Both the position numbers and the translations under genes were made by a program. This document shows, one piece after another, positions 44,380 through 55,859 of a stretch of DNA of 64,000 bases. The DNA is from Symbiodinium kawagutii (Eukaryota; Sar; Dinophyceae; Suessiales; Symbiodiniaceae): the NCBI GenBank assembly GCA_009767595.1, contig VSDK01000567.1, forward strand, positions 197,755-261,754. Direction: 5' to 3'. Each line of letters opens with the position of its first letter. Within the stretch, counting starts at the first letter, position 1. The notes beneath the pieces are model-generated. The model made no database searches. It saw only the letters and a program-made list of their open reading frames with translations, and had not been told where the DNA came from.

Positions 44380-46228
44380 ATTAGCCACAAGTTTGTTAAT
44401 AACCACTATTAATAGTAGAACTAAGGTGATAGTGACTCTAACTAGTAGCCACAAGTTCTAATATCAAGTTGGTTAGAGTTCGACCAACCATGGATTTGGG
44501 TTAGTCAACCACACCAGCCAAGGTGAGTAACCTTGGTTAGCAACCACCTTGGTTAACAGCCAAGGTAAGCACAACCACGGTAATGACCCAACCAGCCACT
44601 GGGGGTTGGTCAACCACTAGGTTCGAAGGTCAGCTGGAAGGCTGGTAGGCTGGTTAGCCAACCTATTAGCTTGTTACTGGCTGATAAGCATTGAAGTTCT
44701 TAGCCGTTGAAATATGTAGTTCAATGGTTCGCTCATTAGCTATTGACCAGCCAAAAATCAGCTCATAATGGCTAATGACTATTGTCCGGGGTAGTAGCAC
44801 TTACTAAGCATATCATGGGCCTTCTTAAAAATCAGCAGATTAGACTGGTCTTTAGCTAAGTTATTAACGCAATTTAACGCGTTATTAGCTCATGAAAACG
44901 GTATTTAGCCATTGACAATAGGCAAAACCGCTGATTCATTAGTGAAAGCTGATGATTGGCTGGTCGAAGCAGCAATGAAAATAGGAACCATGACATGGGA
45001 GAAGTCGGAAAAGCCCGCTATTAGCTGGTTATGAAGGTATGTCTTGTAATGACATGAATCATGAGCTGGTTATTAGCCATTAGAACTCACCTGGTATGGT
45101 CACAATGGTTGGTTTGCAGCAACAGTGATTATGGTTGACCAGCACCAGGCCTTTTCTGCACAAATCACTGTTTTCCAAGCCAGTATAATGATAGTCATAG
45201 TGACAACGGCTGATTAGTGATCTTGTAGGGATATTAGCCGTTGTCGGCGATATATTAGCACTTGCAACTTGCAACTTGCAACCAGCCGAAATGACATGGG
45301 CTAGCTATCAGTAGTAGGTAGTCACCATGGTTGGTCGGTAGCGATATTAGGGGAAACAGCCAGCACGTAGGAGATAATTGATCATGGCAACAGTCGGGGA
45401 TAATGGGGATAGGGTACATCGGTATAAAAGCAACAAGAGGGAATAGTAGGGGGTGATCACCGATATTGACAAGAATTGGCTATTAAAGGCTATAGTATGG
45501 TAAACAGTAGGGACAACAACACCATCGGGATAGTTTGAACAGCTCGATTAAACAACAGGGGATAACTTGTCTACTATTGGCTGACAACAATAGAAGATAT
45601 AGAAGCACCACTAACAATAGGGCAAAGGAAATTATATATCAAGATTAATTCGGCTGGGTCAGCAAACAACAACAACAACAACAATTTGCAGATCAATCAT
45701 GGTTGCTTTGTGGTTGGTGATGGCAATTAACCAACAATCATGGGTCTTCGATGTCATGTAACCCGACATCATGATTGTTGGAAATAGTTTTTCAATCGTT
45801 CACAATGAATAATCATTGGACTGATGGTAAATTGTGGCTGATAATGAATAGATATCCAGTGACGTGCCAGTGTCCATCCGTTGCACCCAGCCATATGACA
45901 AGCGCTAGATATCATTCCGGTCTGTTCAACCTGCCGCCGACTGGTAGAACCGAAACTAACTGAGTAGTATGAGTAGTTGTACGAAACTCCCATCATCATT
46001 CCCAACAACCACGACTATCACCTATGAACCATCATTATCAGCTATTTGCTCATCCAAACTTCCTTTGACTATCAGCTATGAACGATTTTTAATCATAGTT
46101 CCCCCTTACAAAACCATCAAGCATTGATACATCACTGGGCCAAAAGCTGGGAGTGGCGCTAACTAGCCACCGTGAAGCACCACAACTGCTAGTACCTTCG
46201 GCATCAAGCCCCCATTGGCCACAACCAT
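44380..46228. other. no gene seen; TAGCCAACC/GGTTAGC-rich DNA
   Basis: Words such as GGTTAGCAACC, TTAGCCATT and GGGGATA recur on both strands. A CAACAACAACAACAACAA tract lies near 45667. No exon is supported. Confidence 0.45.
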
Positions 46229-46230
46229 GT

Positions 46231-46411
46231 GGGTATGTGCCAAGCCATAGGGTAACCAATAAGCCGCTGTTACCTGGCTACGTGCAAAGCCACGGAGTGA
46301 CCAATGACCCACCCAAAAATGATCATTTTGCCAGGGAACCATTGGTTTTGGGGGTGCCACTATGGCTTGGCACATGGCCATGTGGTGCCACCATGGCTTG
46401 GCACCTACCCA
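46231..46411. mobile_element. MITE family D copy with a duplicated right end
   Basis: GTATGTGCCAAGCCATAGGG at the left and GGTGCCACTATGGCTTGGCA at the right, then a second right-end copy (GTGCCACCATGGCTTGGCAC) to 46411. Inside is ATGATCATTTTGCCAGG. Confidence 0.75.
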
Positions 46412-46471
46412 CGTAGACGGAGGATGAACCCCGAATCAGCGACCAGCGCCGATCCCGGCGCGGCGCTGCAC

Positions 46472-46530
46472 CTGTCGTGCAGAGGAAAAGCCTTGTAGGA
46501 AAGCTCTCGGTTGACCTCCGTACAGCGGCG
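46472..46530 (-). CDS. candidate exon with good splice sites, function unknown
   Basis: Acceptor CAACTGACCCAG ends before 46530 and donor GTGCAG follows CACGACAG at 46472. The frame reads RRCTEVNRELSYKAFPLHDR. It is short but well bounded. Confidence 0.5.
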
Positions 46531-46540
46531 CTGGGTCAGT

Positions 46541-46612
46541 TGGCAGTTTCTCAAGCCATAGGGGTACCCCCCAAATCATCCATTAATAGTAATCAATAAG
46601 ATATTGACATCA
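46541..46612. mobile_element. left half of a family A element
   Basis: GCAGTTTCTCAAGCCATAGG followed by GGTACCCCCCAAATCATCC. No right arm was found within 150 bp. Confidence 0.6.
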
Positions 46613-46819
46613 AAACTCATCTTATTCTTCACAAATGTTTGTCCAAACAATATGTTGGAAGTTTGCAACGAACAATTCGCGGCAATTTGGTTGACACATA
46701 TTTGGAGTCTTGCAACGCGGATCCACAAGGGTGGGATTTCATTGAGCTTTGCATAGCAAAAACTTGGTCCTCCCGGCGTCGCGTTTGCCGATCCATTCAG
46801 TGCAAAGGATGGATCGACA

Positions 46820-46923
46820 TGGTTGTTTCTCAAAATAGGGGAACCCCCAAATCATCTAGTTATGCACCATTTATGGTAATCAACCAACCATTTTTGGGGT
46901 ACCCCTATTTTGAGAAACCACCA
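46820..46923. mobile_element. MITE family A copy
   Basis: TGGTTGTTTCTCAAAATAGG at the left and CCTATTTTGAGAAACCACCA at the right; near consensus. Confidence 0.85.
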
Positions 46924-46929
46924 CATGGG

Positions 46930-47950
46930 TCTGACAGCCCTACATGGAAGCAGCTCATTGCAGGGCTCTAAGATTTGGAACTGACATACGGGATCGCTTC
47001 CAGACATTAAGGGCCTATATATATATATATATATATAGTCTATTGAAATTGCCATAGCCCGACTATCTGCTATGTCTGATCATTGAATGAGTGAAATGTG
47101 GCGGAACAAATATGTGGATAGCTCTGGATGTCACGACAAGCGACTCAACCAAAAACAAGGCAAAGGTAGAGAAAACTTAGGCCACACTGCCTCAATGGTT
47201 GCTAAAGATGAGTGACAGTGACATAAATTGATTCACGATGAAACATAGCCAACCAAAGTACTTGCAAATCAATTACGGTTGAACAAAGTTCGTAATGTTT
47301 GATGACAGGTGATGCAACTACAGCCCTGATATCCCCTGATGCATTTTTGAGAGGTCCATGCTCCCCAGGAGCGTTTGTTGGACCATCTGCCAGAGTGTTG
47401 CGAAGGCACAGTGTGTTCCCTATGAAATGGCTAGGTACCTGGCTAGTGGCATAGTTCTTTGACTATTCATGCTGGGTCGACCAGTTACACATAGTTCGGA
47501 CCATGGACCTTTGTTACTAAGTACAACCAGTTGTTGGTTATGAATCCTGACTAACCATTAGCTATGACGATAATTCATCGTGGATAGAAATACTTATATA
47601 CCTGCACGTTCGAAATGTCACAAATGAATGCTTGTTTCAAGAATCTATGCTTTGTGGGCATATTTTCTCCAAGTGCGCGCAATTGTTTTGCTCTTGGCAT
47701 TGTTTAAGTTTTCCAATTTTGACTGCAGAGTTATGAGTCGGTATTTCCCAGGAAATGCAGGTAAATTCCAATGGAAAAAAAGCAGAAATACCTTGCCGTC
47801 AGCTCACAAAAGAGCGTTTTTCTGTTCAAGTCAGCATCAACGTTCAACCTGCACGTAAATACATCCAAAAAAGTTTAGTGAAGGTCCAGGTATAGATTCT
47901 ATTGAACCATTGTCTTACTAACTATCATGGTTAATCATAGTTGGCAATTA
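46930..47950. other. no gene seen
   Basis: A (TA)n run lies at 47018-47036. The rest is unique AT-rich DNA without a supported exon. Confidence 0.4.
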
Positions 47951-47952
47951 TT

Positions 47953-48055
47953 CTGGTTGGTGGTTTCAACCCCTTTGAAAAATATTTCTTCAACCAGCCA
48001 AGTGCTAACAATTCCTAGGGAAAACAATCAAAATGTCAATCAAACCACCAACCAG
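47953..48055. mobile_element. MITE family C copy
   Basis: CTGGTTGGTGGTTTCAACCC at the left and ATCAAACCACCAACCAG at the right. A right-end fragment follows at 48169-48187. Confidence 0.85.
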
Positions 48056-48194
48056 TTGGCTGCTATTTCCCACGATTAACCATAATTAACCATGGTTCAA
48101 ACGGCTGTTTAACCACTATTGTTGCTTATTATTCCCTATGATTACCCATTCTTAACCACCATCATTAACAATAAAACCACCAGCCAGTATTCGC

Positions 48195-48300
48195 GAGCAA
48201 AAAGATGGATCCGGGAGAGGATCTGCAGCCGGGTCCGGTGCTTCCCTTCCTTCGCTGATCGAAACCAGCTGTCATCTCATCCAGTCGCAGCAAGTCTTCA
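48195..48300 (-). CDS. weak candidate exon
   Basis: The minus frame reads EDLLRLDEMTAGFDQRRKGS in a GC-rich island. The acceptor (GTGAAG) is weak and the donor unclear. Confidence 0.3.
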
Positions 48301-48517
48301 CGTGTCATGTCGAAAACCCCATGCTTATAATGGTTATCGCATGGTTGACGTGGGGATAATAGCTAACAATAGCCAATGGTTGTTAACATAGGGGATCATA
48401 AATGATAATGGTTGTTAACCACATGATTATCCCCATGGTTAATGAAGGTTCATATCGTGGGATAATAGCTAACAAACTAACAAAAGTGGTTAAACAGCTA
48501 ACTGCAGCTACTATTCG

Positions 48518-48690
48518 TGGCGGTTTCTCAAATTGGGATCCCCAAAAAATGGTTGGTTTATAGTGGTTAACAATGGAGTAAGAAGGGTTATTGACAAGGG
48601 GATCATCAATAATGGAGGTATACCAGCCGCAAGGGTTGGTTTATTGCTATGACTGATGATTTGAAGATGATAACTGGGGGTACCCCCCAC
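48518..48690. mobile_element. fragments of family A elements
   Basis: TGGCGGTTTCTCAAATTGGG opens a left arm at about 48518. A piece with GTTGGTTTATTGCTATGACT and GGGGTACCCCCCACC follows. The two look like rearranged halves. Confidence 0.5.
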
Positions 48691-48805
48691 CTACGTGATG
48701 GTTGATGATTGGCAAGGTCACCACTGTCTTGATGACACCGAATTTGATGACACCACTGTTTTCATGGGGGTACCCCCCGTCATCATCCAAATCATTAATC
48801 ATTCA

Positions 48806-48907
48806 TGGTGGTTTCTCAAAATAGGGGTACCCCCAAATCATCTAGTTATTAACCAATTATAGTAGTAAACCAACCATTTTTTGGGCTCCCTATTTTGAGA
48901 AACCACC
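48806..48907. mobile_element. MITE family A copy
   Basis: TGGTGGTTTCTCAAAATAGG at the left and CCTATTTTGAGAAACCACC at the right; close to consensus. Confidence 0.9.
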
Positions 48908-48994
48908 TCATAGGAATAAACCAGCTCTGACGGCCATGGGGCCCCCCGATGCCTTGAGAGACCATCACTTGATCGATGGTTAATCCTCCACTAC

Positions 48995-49086
48995 CCTGGG
49001 AGCCTCCGGCAGCACCCATGGAGGACAGCTGCTGTTCCATGGCCTTTTCGGCGTGCGAGGCACCAAATGCGACCACTGCGTTGGGG
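48995..49086 (-). CDS. candidate exon, function unknown
   Basis: A GGTTCCAAG acceptor ends before 49086 and a donor GTAGTG follows 48995. The frame reads NAVVAFGASHAEKAMEQQLS and then SMGAAGGSQ. The frame stays open further (GLTIDQVMVSQGIGGPHGR), so the exon may be longer. Coding-like; family unknown. Confidence 0.45.
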
Positions 49087-49648
49087 CTTGGAACCAAGGG
49101 GGTGTAGTGGTTGTAATGGTGTTGAATAGTGGTTGAAAATGGCTAATAAGTGCTTGATAGTAGTTACAAAGGCTCAATTAGTGCTTTACAACCACCAAGC
49201 ACTAGTGCTTGATAGTGGCTAAAAATGTTTATACTGGCCAATAAAGATCACTAAGAATGGTACTAGTGACCACTAGGTTGAACAACACCCCATGAATGAT
49301 GGTAATGAACGAATGGTGAACATTAGTGATGAATGGTTCACAATGGTAACATTGCTTCTCAAGCATATCGTCAACCATATTTAACCACATTGATGTCACA
49401 AGATAAATGTGGTCTGAAATGGCATCATTCATGATGACAAAATATGGCTAGCAATGCTAAGCATGATGCGCAATTGTTTTTTGAGCAAATTAAGTTGAAC
49501 AATCCTTAAGGGACTGAATTAGCTTAAGTTGAGAAAACGGTTGTATACTTAAGCAAGCATGTGCTAATTTGATTATGACAAGTCTCATTGATTGAGAATG
49601 GTTTGCTAGAACGATCATGACAATTTCGCTGAAAACGCATCAAGGTGG

Positions 49649-49750
49649 GTTGTGCCAAAATAGTGGTACCCCCAAAACCAATGGTTTCCTGGTAAAATCA
49701 TAATTTCTTGGTGGGGCCCATTGGTTACTCCATGGCTTGGTGCGTGCCCA
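49649..49750. mobile_element. MITE family D copy, reverse and degenerate
   Basis: TGTGCCAAAATAGTGGTACC at one end and TTGGTTACTCCATGGCTTGG at the other, with CCAATGGTTTCCTGGTAAAA inside. Confidence 0.65.
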
Positions 49751-49869
49751 ACAGTGGCGGTTGACAATGGAACCTGATGGTGGCTGTTGCATGCCCCGTT
49801 GGCTGATCCAAGCTCTCTTGAGGGCCAACCATAGATCTAACTGGCATATCATCCAACCAGTCATGCATA

Positions 49870-50062
49870 AACTATCATCAATGACCATCATCCAAGCATC
49901 ACCCATCATTCAACCATCACCTAACCGTCATCTAGCCATCATCTAACCACCAACCATCATCTAAGCGTCATCCAATCGTCCTCTAAGCCTTGTCCAACCA
50001 TCATCCAACCATCATCCAACCATCATCCAACCATCATCCAACCATCATCCAACCATCCTCCT
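49870..50062. repeat. CCATCATCCAA tandem
   Basis: Irregular ATCATC(C/T)AACC units become regular CCATCATCCAA repeats at about 49997-50055. Confidence 0.85.
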
Positions 50063-50105
50063 TCAGCATCCTGGCGCATCCAACATCCTCTCCCTATGTG
50101 CGCGC

Positions 50106-50177
50106 CTGGAGGTATTGATGCTGTCTGGCCACCGCTGGTCGTGGCGGCCGGGGAGCAGCCTGGCGGCGTTCCAACTT
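50106..50177 (-). CDS. candidate exon (24 codons), function unknown
   Basis: Acceptor CCACAACCAG ends before 50177 and a GC-type donor (CCAG|GCGCGC) follows 50106, exactly 24 codons. The frame reads KLERRQAAPRPPRPAVARQH. Basic and Pro-rich. Confidence 0.4.
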
Positions 50178-50179
50178 CT

Positions 50180-51105
50180 GGTTGTGGATGCAGGGTTGAT
50201 GATTCTAAGGGTTGACTATTAGAGTTGTCATTCTGCTAGTCATCATGCTATTTGACACGGAATCAACTACTGTATCTTAAGGTTGACGATTCTTAGGGTT
50301 TATGCGTGATGAGTTGATTCTTATGATCAATTTTGTGATGTTTCATTGATCATTGATGATTGATTAGTGGTTCATAAAATGGAGAATAAGCTGATCAATG
50401 ATCGTTCAAAAATGGCGAATTCATCGGCACGGGTGGCCACAATGGAATTCATCACCAATGGCACAAGTTAAACCATCGTGAATTGTTAAACATGTTGTGG
50501 GCTAACATTGATACGAAGTTTGAGGTTCATTTGGTTCACCGTAGTAATCATCAAAGATTAAGGCTAAGGTCAATGATCAGAGGCTTAAGCTTAGGACGCC
50601 AAGAGTTGGTGATCAACAATGGTGACCCCACTGATAGGTTAACACTAATAGTAACCATCAACAATGGTCAACATGGTGAACAAAGGTTAATGATGACGAC
50701 AGGAAATACTCATCTCTGTTGTTTGTCGGGGTGCTTGAGGTCTTTTGAAGATAATGTGGCTACCATCCAAATGTTGCACATGTTTAAGACGTATCTTTGC
50801 ATGTTGTTGCATATGTTGGCAATTTGCAATGCAATAGGATCAAGTGCAGATGCATTGTTGCTCGCAAAAGAATCGTAAGCCTGCGCAAATCCAGGAGCAA
50901 CAAATGTGGACTGCCACGTCAAGGTGTTTTACGGTCAATTTGACCACAGTCAACCTGATCGAATCAGAAAACAAGCACATTTTGTTCAAAGTTTGGTTGC
51001 TTATGTTTGCTTATTGTTTGGACTACCCCCCCCTCCCACTATACATTACTAAGAGGGTGGGTATCTTATTGTTTGCTGGTCAAAAAGCAAACAGTTTGCG
51101 TCGCA
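50180..51105. other. no firm gene
   Basis: AT-rich DNA with GGTTGATGATT-type words. A plus-strand open frame of 131 codons (50483-50878) has no motif or splice context and is not annotated. Confidence 0.35.
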
Positions 51106-51109
51106 CCAC

Positions 51110-51191
51110 GGTGATTGACTCAGCACAGTCATCCTGCACTTGTTGGGCGCACCACAGGAGCTCGAGGGGGCGCTTGTTGGGGAGGTGGCCC
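51110..51191 (-). CDS. candidate exon, function unknown
   Basis: Acceptor GCGTCTGCCAG ends before 51191. The frame reads GHLPNKRPLELLWCAQQVQD and then DCAESITVV. The donor is uncertain (GTGCGA or GTGCAG). Confidence 0.45.
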
Positions 51192-51399
51192 CTGGCAGAC
51201 GCGGAGTGGCAATTTAGGAGCCGCAAAAAGTAGAAACAGGTTGTTGTAAATCAAAAGAGATATAAGCATTTAATAACAAACCCCTATGTAGTTGTTATAA
51301 TTTATTTTGGAACACAAAGAGATTATCAAGCAACAAAATGGTTGCTATTAAATGGTTGAGGTCGGTCGCTATAGATCTTGGTGATTATTTTCTCCTTAG

Positions 51400-51520
51400 C
51401 TTGGGGAAAAGTGGATGGAAAAGATGCGCGCTCGCATGCGGTTGGACAGCGGGCACCGATGTGGTGATCCAGGACACGGCATACCGCTGGGTGTACCAAC
51501 TGTGGGAGGAAATTGAGACA
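51400..51520. CDS. candidate exon, strand ambiguous
   Basis: Plus reading: acceptor TTTTCTCCTTAG, frame GTDVVIQDTAYRWVYQLWEE, donor GTAATC at 51521. Minus reading: acceptor TTTCCTCCCACAG before 51499, frame WYTQRYAVSWITTSVPAVQP. Both look plausible. The plus reading is more protein-like, but it would run against the strand of all neighbouring candidates. Confidence 0.35.
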
Positions 51521-51547
51521 GTAATCACTGGTGATCCCCCTGAATTG

Positions 51548-51650
51548 GGTATGTGCCAAGCCGTAGGGTAACCAATCAAACAACAAAAAATGATCATTTT
51601 ACCAGGAAACCATTGGTTCTGGGACACCACTATGCCTTGGCACATATCCC
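51548..51650. mobile_element. MITE family D copy
   Basis: GTATGTGCCAAGCCGTAGGG at the left and ACACCACTATGCCTTGGCAC at the right; core TGATCATTTTACCAGG. Confidence 0.8.
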
Positions 51651-51659
51651 ATTGGCACC

Positions 51660-52945
51660 AGTCCATGGAGGAAAACAGCTGATTGGGATCTACCAGTGAT
51701 GGCTAGGCAACAACTGAATTAGCTAGGTAAAAGCTCCATGATTGAATTTGTGATAATTGGCTAAGAAATCACTACTGATTTTTGGGGATACTGTTTTTGT
51801 GCAGTACTGGTAAGCACTATTGTAATCCGTCACGGGTGATCCTAATGGATCACCATGAAAGTTTGTTTATGCTTTGCCATGGTGCATCCATTCAAACCAT
51901 TGATGGTGGAAAGCTTCAGTGATCCTGGTGGAAACGCGAAAGGTGTGGACCCTCCCCATTATCCAATGTGGTCGAAAACCACAAACAACAAGTTCAAGCA
52001 TAGCTGTTATCGATTGTCATTAAGTATCACCCACCATCAAACACACTTGTATTCAATGGCTATACTTCGTCCTTCACATCATTGTCATGAGCCGTCAACT
52101 CGCAACCAACAGGTATGAACCATTCTGGGCAATCACGAATCATCACTATGAATCACTATCAACCCCGGGCCCCAGTGATCAAGAAACATTCTTCACCAAC
52201 ATCACCAACCACCACTACTTGGCTACAGGTCGATACCCTATACCTCTTCTATTCACATCGCATAAATGACCAGTGAATAGTCTAGCCGTTGGGATGTTAA
52301 CTCCTGGCCATTTTTTGGTTGGTTGGTGGCTTGACCCATGCGCAACTAGCTGTTGATCCCCTACAATTCCCTACAATCAACCATTGACTGGCTGGTAAAC
52401 AGCTGGTCATTAACCATTGGGTTGGTTGTGAACATCAACCGTTATCAACCAGTGGTTATTGACCATAGTTCTGAACCATCATCTATTCACAACTCTGAAA
52501 GAACCATTCTTACATATTTGTTCATGCTCTTAACCATTGTTTATTAGTTACTTACCACAGTCAAACAGTTACTTCTTCAATAGTTTAACCACTATTCTAT
52601 AGTTATTATCCATTATCCTTAGTTACTTCCCACTGGTTATGACCATGAATAAGTATTGAACTACTGAATTAGTTACTCATTGCTCCAACTTATTGTCTGA
52701 TTGTTCATGCTCTTAACCATTATTCAAACCATGTATAAGCAACTTATTGCTTTTATTGCTCTTGACCATTATTCAATAGTTATTGTCCTTTTATTTATCA
52801 GTTACTTACCACAGGCAAACAACTATTATTCCATTGGTCACTTGCTATTATTCATTGGTTACCGTTAGTTATTCATGGTTATGACCAATGGTTATTCACC
52901 AAACCTGAATAACTCCATTGGTCAAGAGCCCATGCGCTCGCTTTC
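51660..52945. other. no gene seen; AACCATT-rich DNA
   Basis: From about 52.3 kb the words TTAACCATT, AGTTACTTACCACAG and CAATAGTTATT recur. No exon is supported. Confidence 0.45.
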
Positions 52946-52952
52946 CGCGTAC

Positions 52953-53038
52953 CCCGCTTTCGGATCGGCTCAAAAGCCATCGCCTCGCGTGCGATGCGCA
53001 TGAAGGCCCTGTCCCGGATCATCTGCGCCTGCGCCGGT
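52953..53038 (-). CDS. candidate exon, function unknown
   Basis: Acceptor ACCGGCGCAG ends before 53038 and a donor GTACGC follows 52953. The frame reads AQMIRDRAFMRIAREAMAFE and then PIRKRG, an amphipathic basic helix. It is a sharply GC-rich island. Confidence 0.5.
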
Positions 53039-53079
53039 GACACCAGAGGTGCGCATGTATGATTTACATCCACGTAATA

Positions 53080-53290
53080 AATATATATATATATATATAT
53101 GGTAATCAGATTAATTGTAGCAATATACTAGTAGATTAACAGTGATTAATATTTGACTACATTATATATATATATAGTAATTGTACTAGTAGACATATAG
53201 TGATTAACTAACATAAATTAGTAATGAACAATTATAAATAATATCAATGTAGGGGAACCAGGGGGGCTAAGGGTTTTGACCCACAGCTAT
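53080..53290. repeat. TA microsatellites and a family B fragment
   Basis: (TA)n at about 53080-53100 and 53165-53176. A right-end family B fragment (GGGGAACCAGGGGGGCTA … TTTTGACCCACAG) occupies 53251-53288. Confidence 0.75.
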
Positions 53291-53589
53291 ACATATGTAG
53301 CATGCAGTGGTTCAGTGTGGTTCAATTCGTCTAAACCATTCATATTTCATGCATCGGATCCTGATATGCATAGCATATTCCAGTACTGCAACAGTATGGT
53401 TTAACCAACTCTATGACAATGAGCCCATAACTTGACCAAGAAATGGGTACCCAGCGTAACCCAATGCAAATACACATGCTACAAGACCAGCCGAGAACAT
53501 GGTGGCGAAGTGGCGTGATGGTCACCATCATCACCCCGCAACCACCTGGGCTAATCGACCATTCATTTGAGCTGATCAAAAGCCATGGT

Positions 53590-53740
53590 GGTAGAACTTC
53601 GCTTCAGTTTCCATGCTGGTTTACCTATCAATGCCTGGGCCAGCTGGCGATGTTGAACTGAAGTTGAACTTCGCTTTAGTTTCCAGATGGTGGTGACATT
53701 CACCATGGTGACATTCACCATGGTGACATTCACCATCTCC
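53590..53740. repeat. 15-bp tandem ATGGTGACATTCACC and a nearby direct repeat
   Basis: Three units lie at about 53690-53735. AACTTCGCTT(C/T)AGTTTCCA occurs at about 53597 and again at 53668. Confidence 0.85.
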
Positions 53741-53744
53741 ATCT

Positions 53745-55095
53745 CCTCCGGCACTCCAAAGCTACTCTGTTCCCAGTGCCAGGCACAAACCCAACATCAG
53801 CCGATCAGCCAAGGTTTTCACCGTCATCAACCATGATTAATTCGATGTTTAAGCGTTGTTACCATACTTATTAACCGTTGTTGAAAAATGTTTAATTTTT
53901 ATATCAATCATTATATGACCGCTGTTGACCAGCACACATCAGATGTTTAAGCGACAATACTGCAATACTCGTCATTGACCAAGGGGAGATTCATACTGAT
54001 TGACCGTGCAAAAACACTTCAACCACCATTCACCATTGTCGACACTCCTCATCAAACCATTGTGGACCATCATAAACCATCATTGACCATCTATCATCAA
54101 CATCATCAACCATCATCAACATCCCTTCCTCAGTAAAGAACTATCATCCACCAACGTTAAGCAAGCATGGTAGCCCATCAGAAAAAAAAAAACATGTCAA
54201 TTGGAAGCCATCATCCGCGGGCATGATGAAAGGGTATCTAGAAACAAAAATACTTTTTCTTGAAACCACCCAGCAGTTCCTTTGAGTGATATGTACAAGA
54301 TTGCTAAGCAGAACGGTGGTCTAGCAATAGTCAACATATCAATATCAACCATCAAACGCGGTGTAAGTGTTGATGGCTCCACTGATGGTCGCAATAAACG
54401 CTGGATCAGCTAGTTCGAGGGTCAACGAACTTACCACGACTCACCATGTTGCCACAGGGGTTGTGATATATCATCAAACATGGGGTGGCATTGTTAAGAC
54501 GGATCTCCCATCAACCATTTTTATTCATCCATGGATGTGCATGGAACCAGCAACTGAACCATCAAAGGCTCGTCGCAAGCGTTGCAGTCCACCGTGCAGT
54601 CACAGCCACAGCTTTCAAGGCGGAGATAGCGTTGCAACGGCAACCATGCTGGCCACGGCCACGGCTTACCATCGGTTATCTTTTTGCACGTCGCATACTC
54701 AATCGAAACTGCCTCAATCTACACCAGGCCTCACTGTCTTGAAAAGGTCGGACAACCAGAGAGAGCAGAGAGGTGGCGAGAATCGCCTGATGTTGTCTTC
54801 ACACTGTTTCATGAGTTCGTATCTATTATTATTATTATTATTATTTCTCAATCTTAGACAGCTGTTCAACTTTTAAATCGCTTCCCTGCAGGTTGTCCCT
54901 GACAGGAAAGAAAAATCGTGGTCGACCAAAATCGTAAAAGAACCGATCTATGATACAATGCTTGAGCTGTTTCGGAGCTCAGGGAGCTCATCGAATTTCA
55001 AAGGTCAGGCTCTCAGGGCGTTTAGAATCCACCAACCTCACAGGTCTGCACGGATGAACCCCTCCCATGACCATGCGGCGATCAATCGCGACTGG
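53745..55095. other. no firm gene
   Basis: CATCATCAACCAT-rich DNA at 54.0-54.13 kb and an (ATT)n run at about 54825-54845. A plus-strand open frame of 169 codons (54367-54876) ends in a Leu run encoded by the ATT tract. I see no domain. Confidence 0.35.
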
Positions 55096-55099
55096 TTCA

Positions 55100-55183
55100 T
55101 GTGACTGGTTGGTGGTTAGTTTCCTCTTGTCAAACATCCCAAAATCATTGGTGCAAATGCAACACGTTCAAAACCACCCACCA
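55100..55183. mobile_element. degenerate family C copy
   Basis: GACTGGTTGGTGGTTAGTTT at the left and TTCAAAACCACCCACC at the right. Confidence 0.55.
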
Positions 55184-55758
55184 AAAGATGCTTTATTGCA
55201 AAAACAGAATACTGACTGACACAAACTACAATGTGATTCGTACATGCGATCTCTGAACCAATTCCAATCGTGGAACCAAAACACCGAGATTTAGCAAACA
55301 ATGAAAGCTGGATCTCGGTGGACAAATTCAGCATGTCGAGACAAAAGATTCCGCATGATAACTTCCAGCAAGTTAAAACAAATTCAGCATGGAACATCAT
55401 ATATTGTATAACCTGGTTATATATCAAGATAAGGTCTTCGCCATATATCAAACCTCAAAATGGTCTGTCTCCAATGTTGACTTCTGTGCACCATGGCGGC
55501 TCCTTGGGGTCGGCTGCTGATACCCAAGATTCATGATATCGAAGACACTACCCCCGAGGAATTTTACTGCAACGCCCTACACTTCCAGATCTTCCAGTTA
55601 TACATATAGTAGGTAACCAGGGATCCCCAAGTAGGGATGGTTACCTATCACAAAGGCAAGGGTTAGGACAGGTACATGAATCAAACATGCCACAGGTGAT
55701 CTAAACAACGTCGACGACTGAGATGCATGACTTCCTTGTCTGAATCAACCGATTCATA

Positions 55759-55854
55759 CTGGTTGGTGATTTCAACCGCCATGAAAAATATTAGTCAACA
55801 AACCATTTGTTAATAACTACTAGGGAAAATAAAAGATGTTTGACACCAACAAAC
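55759..55854. mobile_element. MITE family C copy
   Basis: CTGGTTGGTGATTTCAACCG at the left and GTTTGACACCAACAAAC at the right; core TATTAGTCAACAAACCATTT. Confidence 0.8.
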
Positions 55855-55859
55855 AACAT

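Noticed and set aside
46639-46971. Open frames on both strands at 46.64-46.82 kb
   Set aside because: Both look partly protein-like, but both run into the family A element at 46.82 kb and have no splice support, so no call was made.
50483-50878. Plus-strand open frame of 131 codons
   Set aside because: AT-rich, repeat-word composition and no motif.
54367-54876. Plus-strand open frame of 169 codons
   Set aside because: No recognised domain or splice signals; the C-terminal Leu run is the ATT microsatellite, and the strand is against all neighbours. I cannot exclude a short exon at 54.56-54.68 kb.
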